NCBI GenBank assembly: GCA_016165875.1
Contig: JABBOT010000080.1
Coordinates: 39,927,477 to 39,991,476, forward strand
Reading direction: 5' to 3'
DNA length: 64,000 bases
Origin: Acanthopleura granulata
Taxonomy: Eukaryota > Mollusca > Polyplacophora > Chitonida > Chitonidae
The position numbers and the translations under genes were made by a program. The notes under the pieces are model-generated. The model worked only from the letters and a program-made list of their open reading frames with translations, did no database searches and was not told the origin of the DNA. Each line of letters opens with the position of its first letter. Positions within the stretch are counted from its first letter, which is position 1. This document shows positions 58,251 through 64,000 of this stretch, one piece after another.

Positions 58251-61200
58251 ATGATCCAGTTTTAGTTTAAATCCTCGTCTGTTTTGTGACAGATAACATT
58301 TGAAATCTGCATTGTGCACACAGTTTTTTCTGTTAGGGTTAATGTAGATCTTATGTTCATTGGCCTTGCTTTTTATGCTGACCAAACAATTACCGAACTA
58401 TTGTGTCAATCTCATTGACATGAACAAACGGTAGAGCAAAGAACAGTGAAGAGAATTGAAGACAAGAATAAATGACTTCAAAAGTATTAGGCGGCAACAC
58501 GTTGATAACATAGCATTTGTCCTCGACTGTTGAGGAGGGTGTTTTAGCTTATATGACTGCTAAGTGCTTACACTTTATCATCTCTTAAGGTTGCACAGAT
58601 TTTGTTACCTGTACTTCAGAACTCACATGTTTTATAAAGGAAATGAAATATAACGCAACGTTGTCACAAGTGCGGTGACAGAAGAGAACGGGAAACTCTC
58701 AATTAAATGAACTTTTTGCAAATTGTTCTAATGCTTTTGTATACCGGTATATTTTCGTATGAATTGATTTACATACATACATGTGGTTAACCCGGTTGCG
58801 TGATATCAAACATTACGGCACAAGGAGTGTAGATGAATTTATCTAGGCACAAATGTGTGATTGTATTTAGAAAGTTTTCAATCAAATTTTTCCGATGTCG
58901 CCGCCCCCGATAATTCAAGAACCGGAACGGTGCCATGCCATGCAGCTGTGGATTGTGGCTGATTAATCAAGGTGTCGGCGATTTCCGGCAGATACTCTGT
59001 CTTCTTGGTTGCGTCTTGTTTTCTTGTTGGACTTGTTTTGATGTGGGAAGCGAGCGGGAAAACATATGTCCATGTGTTAACCTGCTAAATGCAGCTGTAC
59101 GGCCATGTGGAGAGACTGGTGGCTGGGACAGAGCCCCGACTGTCAACCCTGACGTATTACCTGTCCTGTCTTCAGGTCCAGGTGTAAACAACTGTCAGCC
59201 GGCAATCATCGGCACGACAGCCCGAAATGAGCGTAAACTCGCTGACCCCGGCGTGCAGAGCTACAGGTATAATGCGCTTATTGTTCGTTTTATAGAAGGA
59301 CCACCGAGGAGCAAAACCGCATGGAATCTCGCGTGAACTGACAAATGTTATGCGGGTCTGGGTCATTTGGAACGATCAGCGAACTTTGAAACAACCACGT
59401 GACCAAGACCTTTGTCATGTCTTCCACGACTCCCATGTGATCTCACTTGTTTATTGGCTACCCGATTTTACGCCCAGTTTTGTAATACTTCAGTTGCATA
59501 CGCCACTGCGATTTATATGCGATAGAAACCATGATAGAAGCTTTTCTGTACAACCTCATCGCACATTGAATACTCAACAACAAAGGCACTGATAGGATGA
59601 TTTGAAGAATCTTGTCTTACAAAGCAGTGATTGACTTGACACACCATACACATAATTAAGGGAAGGGCGAAGGGATACCGTTGTTGTTGTCCGAACTTAT
59701 GAAGTCTTGACATTTACCGCCTGATGCCGTGGGTCGAAATGAGCAAATACTCAGGCTTATTCATTATACATCGAATTTCCAAATCTATTGCAATCTTCAT
59801 CAATCCATCGTTCACACCAAAATTCCTGCCCTTTCCTTCCCTGACAATCAAGGTTGCTGGATTTGATGAATAAAGTTTGTCTAAAAAAAATGCAAAAGCG
59901 CCAAATCAACGAGAACTCGTGAAACTTATATAAGTGCACGTAACTGTGTTTAAAATGCGACGAAATACTCCTGTCAGCGATTTTTCTAAGTATGAATAAT
60001 GGATCAATCTGAACCCAGGTCGTCAAGAATTATACATTTCGATTACCTTTTGACAGAAACGATAAGCCTGAAAAGTGATGAATTCTTCTACGCCAACCAC
60101 GCTCCAGTCCATTTGTTCGACTGTTCCAGAGGATGCATGCGCGGTTTAGACACAGTCGACCACCCACGAGACCGGTGTATACGTAATTGCCCGGGTGTAG
60201 GGCCAGATTTCGAACCTCAGAAGTAAACAAAGGCGGATTAATAAAAAATTGTATATACATAGGCCTAAACATGCACATATACACATCAGATATTTGGGCC
60301 TTAATAAGAAAGCCCTCAACTCGGGCCTTCGGTGGACTTCTAGTTGATGGCTTCACGTAGCAGTGTGACTTGTTAGGATGCCTTTGTGGGTAGGTTGAGG
60401 GGGGGGGGAATGTAATGAAGGAGAGGGGAGGGAGTGAGCAGAGTGCACTGCTGACTCAGCAGAGGAATTTCTAGATTTGTGGATTTCTCAGCTCTCGATC
60501 GCAGTTAGGGAATCTTTGGTGACAATAGCAAGTCGAAGAGTCTCGTGTGGCAGTTTGCGGAGTCCATCGTTAATAGGCCTGCGATGACTTACTTCCCTTG
60601 TCAGGAGACAGTCAACACAAAGCAACGCGAGATCAGTTTTTATCCAGTGAAATAACGTTCTCCTTGAATAGCCTGAATGACTATGCAATCCGTAGGTTAT
60701 TTCACGTCCGTAATTGCTCATTTTTACTCATCAATGCACGTTGTTTCGTTGTTTTGGGGGGGGGGGGTTGTCTTTTTCAATCACATGGTTATCCAACGTT
60801 CACTGTTTGATGTTTGAAATCAAAAGGAAGCAAGCTGACAAGCGTATGTCCTACTCTGCAGTCGGCGGAGTCCTTCTCTATTCCCAAATAAATACAAAAC
60901 CCTAAAGCCACAATCGATGGTTGGAGATGATAAGAAGAGACAAACGATATCGGACAGATTCCATACAAACATACGAGAATTTGCCCTTTGCACTTTGTGG
61001 ACATAAACACCGTTTCCATATCGCAAGTTAGTAAAGTCTTGAGGAAAGTAAACACTCTCGGAATTAAAGGAATCATTTTCTCTCAAATTCGCAACTTTGC
61101 ACATAAATTTCTTTCGTTGCGATAAAGATTTATAAGAATTTACAAGATTTATACGTCGTATGCAATCACAGAGGGCTCACCATTAATATGGGAGAATTAA

Positions 61201-64000
61201 CCCAAGGGAAGGTTTTGAATGCAGGCCAATTGCCACATCTCTTCCACCAATAAGCTGTTAATTTTGTACGTCATCTATAATTTTTCAAGAAGTCCATGTT
61301 TTGCCACGGGTTTCCTTCGCCAGTATAAATGAATAAAAATCTTGAGTATAGCGTCATACAATAAATAAACAGGTAAATAAATAATTAAATGCTTTAACCA
61401 ATTAATGGTGGTGGTTTCATAAGATCTTCTCCGCCTGGTTTCCTTAATCCCAACACCTGACCTCCGCTTTATAAGTAACAAATCGTTTCGGGTATGTAAT
61501 ACATGTCAAACAAACACATAACGTTATTTTAGGCCTACAACTGTGCACACAAGTTTGCGGTTTTGTCTTGGTTGTGTTTTGGACTTCCCTTAGTGACTTT
61601 GTGACTATGATATATTTCCGTGGGCGATCGAAGAATTTTCTTGAAAGAAATTTGTATTTTCATGTAATATTCATCTCCGAGATATGTTCGAGTCCTCAGA
61701 GAGAAGAATACTCGTTTCTTTGTGAAGTTAAAATGAAAACCGTTACGTCTGGAGAAATATAAAAGGAAATGAGAACCACACTATCATCATCATGAAATAT
61801 GAGTCATGAATCAGTCTAGAAAATAAAAATAAAAAAAGAATTAAGTTATGACATACAACCATGTATTTATAAGATCATTACGTCTGGGCACGGGTTGGAT
61901 AAAGCAATTTGAGCGTCGATCTCAACGGCTCGATGAAATGTTGCAAAAGATTCCGGTTGATCTATATGACCTCGCCACGTAGCGGCAGCGCGGGCTAAAG
62001 GGGGATAACTCTAATAGCCACGCAATAAATTAATCGTGTATATCCCTTAAGAGACAAACACCTCTATTTTATTTTCAGTGAAGACAGCCATATTGACCTG
62101 AGCGTATACTGGAATTACTTTCATATGTTAATCACAAGTACACGTTATCGCGGATAAATATACCGCTTTGTCTGTGATTACCATAAAACAACAGATGTAA
62201 ACATGTTTATGGTAAACGTTTGTAAATCTTAATAGACTGTATATTTACATATATATTCATCTCTATATACTAGTGGGCCAAAAATAGTTTTAGACCTCGT
62301 GCGAAAAAAGAGCTGAAAATAATAACAATATCTTTGTTTAGTGGAGTGTAACGTTTTGTTAAATTCAGCATGGCATTAAACAACAGTCAAGCAGTTGGTC
62401 AACCGATGTGGAATAAATCAATGTATAAAATAATGATAAATATTTACAATTACTATTTCCATTTTAACTCAACGCTTTTGATTAAACTTAAAAGTAAAAA
62501 TTGCTCTTTGCAGCAATATAAACATTTATTAATTATTACCATAATTTATTTGAGTGAGGGATAAGAGCATATATTTTTTTATATTTTTTTTTATATTTAC
62601 CCATTTTTTATATATTTGACCCGTGTTTACACCTTATTCGAGATGAGGGGAGCTGGGTATAGTCTCACAGAAACCAGTGCGCCAAACCAAGTACCGGTAT
62701 CTAAAACGTGTTTTCACTTGAATCGGATGCAACGACAGCTGGACTTGAAGGCACGTCCTGGATACTCCAAGGCAGTTTTGTAAGTGAATGTGGTTTAGAC
62801 ATCGTGGCCCTACATGGAAATGTACTCATTATCGCACAGAATTTCATTGCACGCTTTCAAAGAAAGGGTTTTTTGTGTAAGGCTTATAGCATTTTCCCGC
62901 CAATGTGCGAAAATGGAATTGCACTCTGTCCAGTACACTACAGTCTTTAAACACCGCACGATAATAGCAAGTCGATGGGATGCGATTGTACATATAGAGG
63001 TGATTTTAACACAGTTAATTATTAGAATGAAAATTCAACTCTTATCGTATAATTTACATGGGCTGTGTTAATGAACCTCGTATCTGTTGTATTTGTAATA
63101 AACAAGAAAAAAACTGTGAAATCAAAATAAACACAGTATTAAATTGATTCAAATCGAAAAAGATGTTTTTAGAGTACAAGTATTGTCATGCCAATGCCTT
63201 CCACATACTCATAAAAAAGTTTCTCAGGTTTCTTAATACCAAATGCATTTTACTCCATCAACCCAAACTTAACCAAATAACCTCCGAAACAAATGGTATA
63301 CTTGGTACGGTTTTAAATAGCGAGTGCATTTAAACGGTTTTGTAATCTGCCACCGCCTTAGCGGTGACAATTTAAATAGTGACAATTTTTAATATATCTG
63401 TATTTTTATACAAACTTGTGTAATGATTAACCGATTAATATGCCTGCAGTGAGTGTACTTTGATTTTTGATTGATATTTTTGAGCTTAATATATTCTTGA
63501 ATTCTTCAGGTCATGTGGGTGTAAAGTTATAGACATAACTATACTTCGTGAACCCCAGTAACGAGGTCATCCCATCATATCCCCCCCAAATAAAATCAAT
63601 TAACAATTCAATGTATGTATGTATATACTGCACTAGATTAGTCAGAAAAGTGATTAATTCGTTTAAATAAGAAGCCAGAAACCCGTGTAATGACGTAATG
63701 TATTCAATGCAGATATCTTTTCACGGACTGAAAAAAAAAAATTTCTAATTAAATGGGATGGTATATTGTTGATTAGCCGAACTGTACATATATATGTATA
63801 TAATTGCTCAGGGGCTAATGATTTTTCCGCCTCTGACAATAGCTATCATCAATCTCGTCAACGCGCCGGTCCTGTTGATGAAAGTGCTGAACAGTTGTTT
63901 ATATGTGTTAAGTGATAAGTTCTCCGAAATGAATAGCTCGAGATTTAATTTCCAGCTAACCATGTGTACCTGGTGAACTTCTTGACCCTAATGGATGGGG
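58251..64000. other. Long stretch without recognised genes
   Basis: Contains G-runs (about 60398-60408 and 60757-60769), a degenerate SINE 3' scrap (61320-61385), T-rich tracts near 62575 and small ORFs. A 133-codon ORF at 58935-59336 is cysteine-containing but matches no family I recognise. Confidence 0.45.
61320..61385 (+). repeat. Degenerate SINE 3' end
   Basis: ATCTTGAGTATAGCGTCATA then AATAAATAAACAGGTAAATA resembles the SINE tail. Confidence 0.45.

Noticed and set aside
58935..59336. 133-codon cysteine-containing ORF
   Set aside because: Contains an acceptor-like TCTTCAGGTCCAGG, but the downstream frame shows no EGF, PAN or other known pattern.
1..64000. CRISPR arrays, prokaryotic operons or phage-type systems
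   Set aside because: Introns, SINEs, LINEs and EGF/LamG genes show animal nuclear DNA; the tandem arrays lack repeat-spacer structure and any cas-like gene.

Overview
This is eukaryotic (metazoan) DNA: AT-rich, gene-poor, with coding sequence split into short exons by GT-AG introns and many interspersed repeats. A tRNA-derived SINE with a (TTTA)n tail and a core like GCCGTACTCAAGAATATTT is present in more than ten copies. From memory, SINEs of this type are common in molluscs and other lophotrochozoans, so a mollusc or close relative such as a brachiopod is the best guess. The species cannot be named from the sequence.

Two multi-exon genes can be assembled, and they are paralogs in convergent orientation. 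Gene A (+, 6008-13034, 5 exons, 406 codons) and gene B (-, 36197-25966, 4 exons, 364 codons) both encode a signal peptide, a concanavalin A/LamG-like domain, EGF module(s) (two in A, one in B) and a C-terminal PAN/apple-like cysteine module. All introns in both models are phase 1. A decayed copy of the last two exons of gene A lies just upstream (2251-2957), so the locus has duplicated locally. The products are probably secreted recognition or adhesion proteins, but their biological role is unknown.

Region by region. 1-5.9 kb: AT-rich DNA, a 37-bp tandem repeat, the pseudogene exons and repeat scraps. 6-13 kb: gene A; its intron 4 carries a SINE that was split by a LINE 3' fragment, and its 3' UTR was split by a second copy of the same LINE, flanked by a perfect 15-bp target-site duplication. 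14.4-20 kb: SINE fragments and a degenerate minisatellite. 20-24.2 kb: a decayed I/Jockey-like LINE on the minus strand (CCHC gag, APE endonuclease, RT, RNase H). 26-36.2 kb: gene B; its introns hold a long inverted repeat, a 26-bp minisatellite and a 3-kb array of a 35-bp satellite. 40.4-46.1 kb: a decayed DIRS/Ngaro-like tyrosine-recombinase retrotransposon with gag zinc finger, RT-RNase H, recombinase and an SGNH-hydrolase domain, interrupted by a SINE and by about 1 kb of unidentified DNA. 46-64 kb: almost no coding signal, only SINE copies, microsatellites and unassigned short ORFs.

Exon models come from reading frame, splice consensus and phase consistency. No transcript evidence was available. 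Domain names rest on visible motifs and not on searches.
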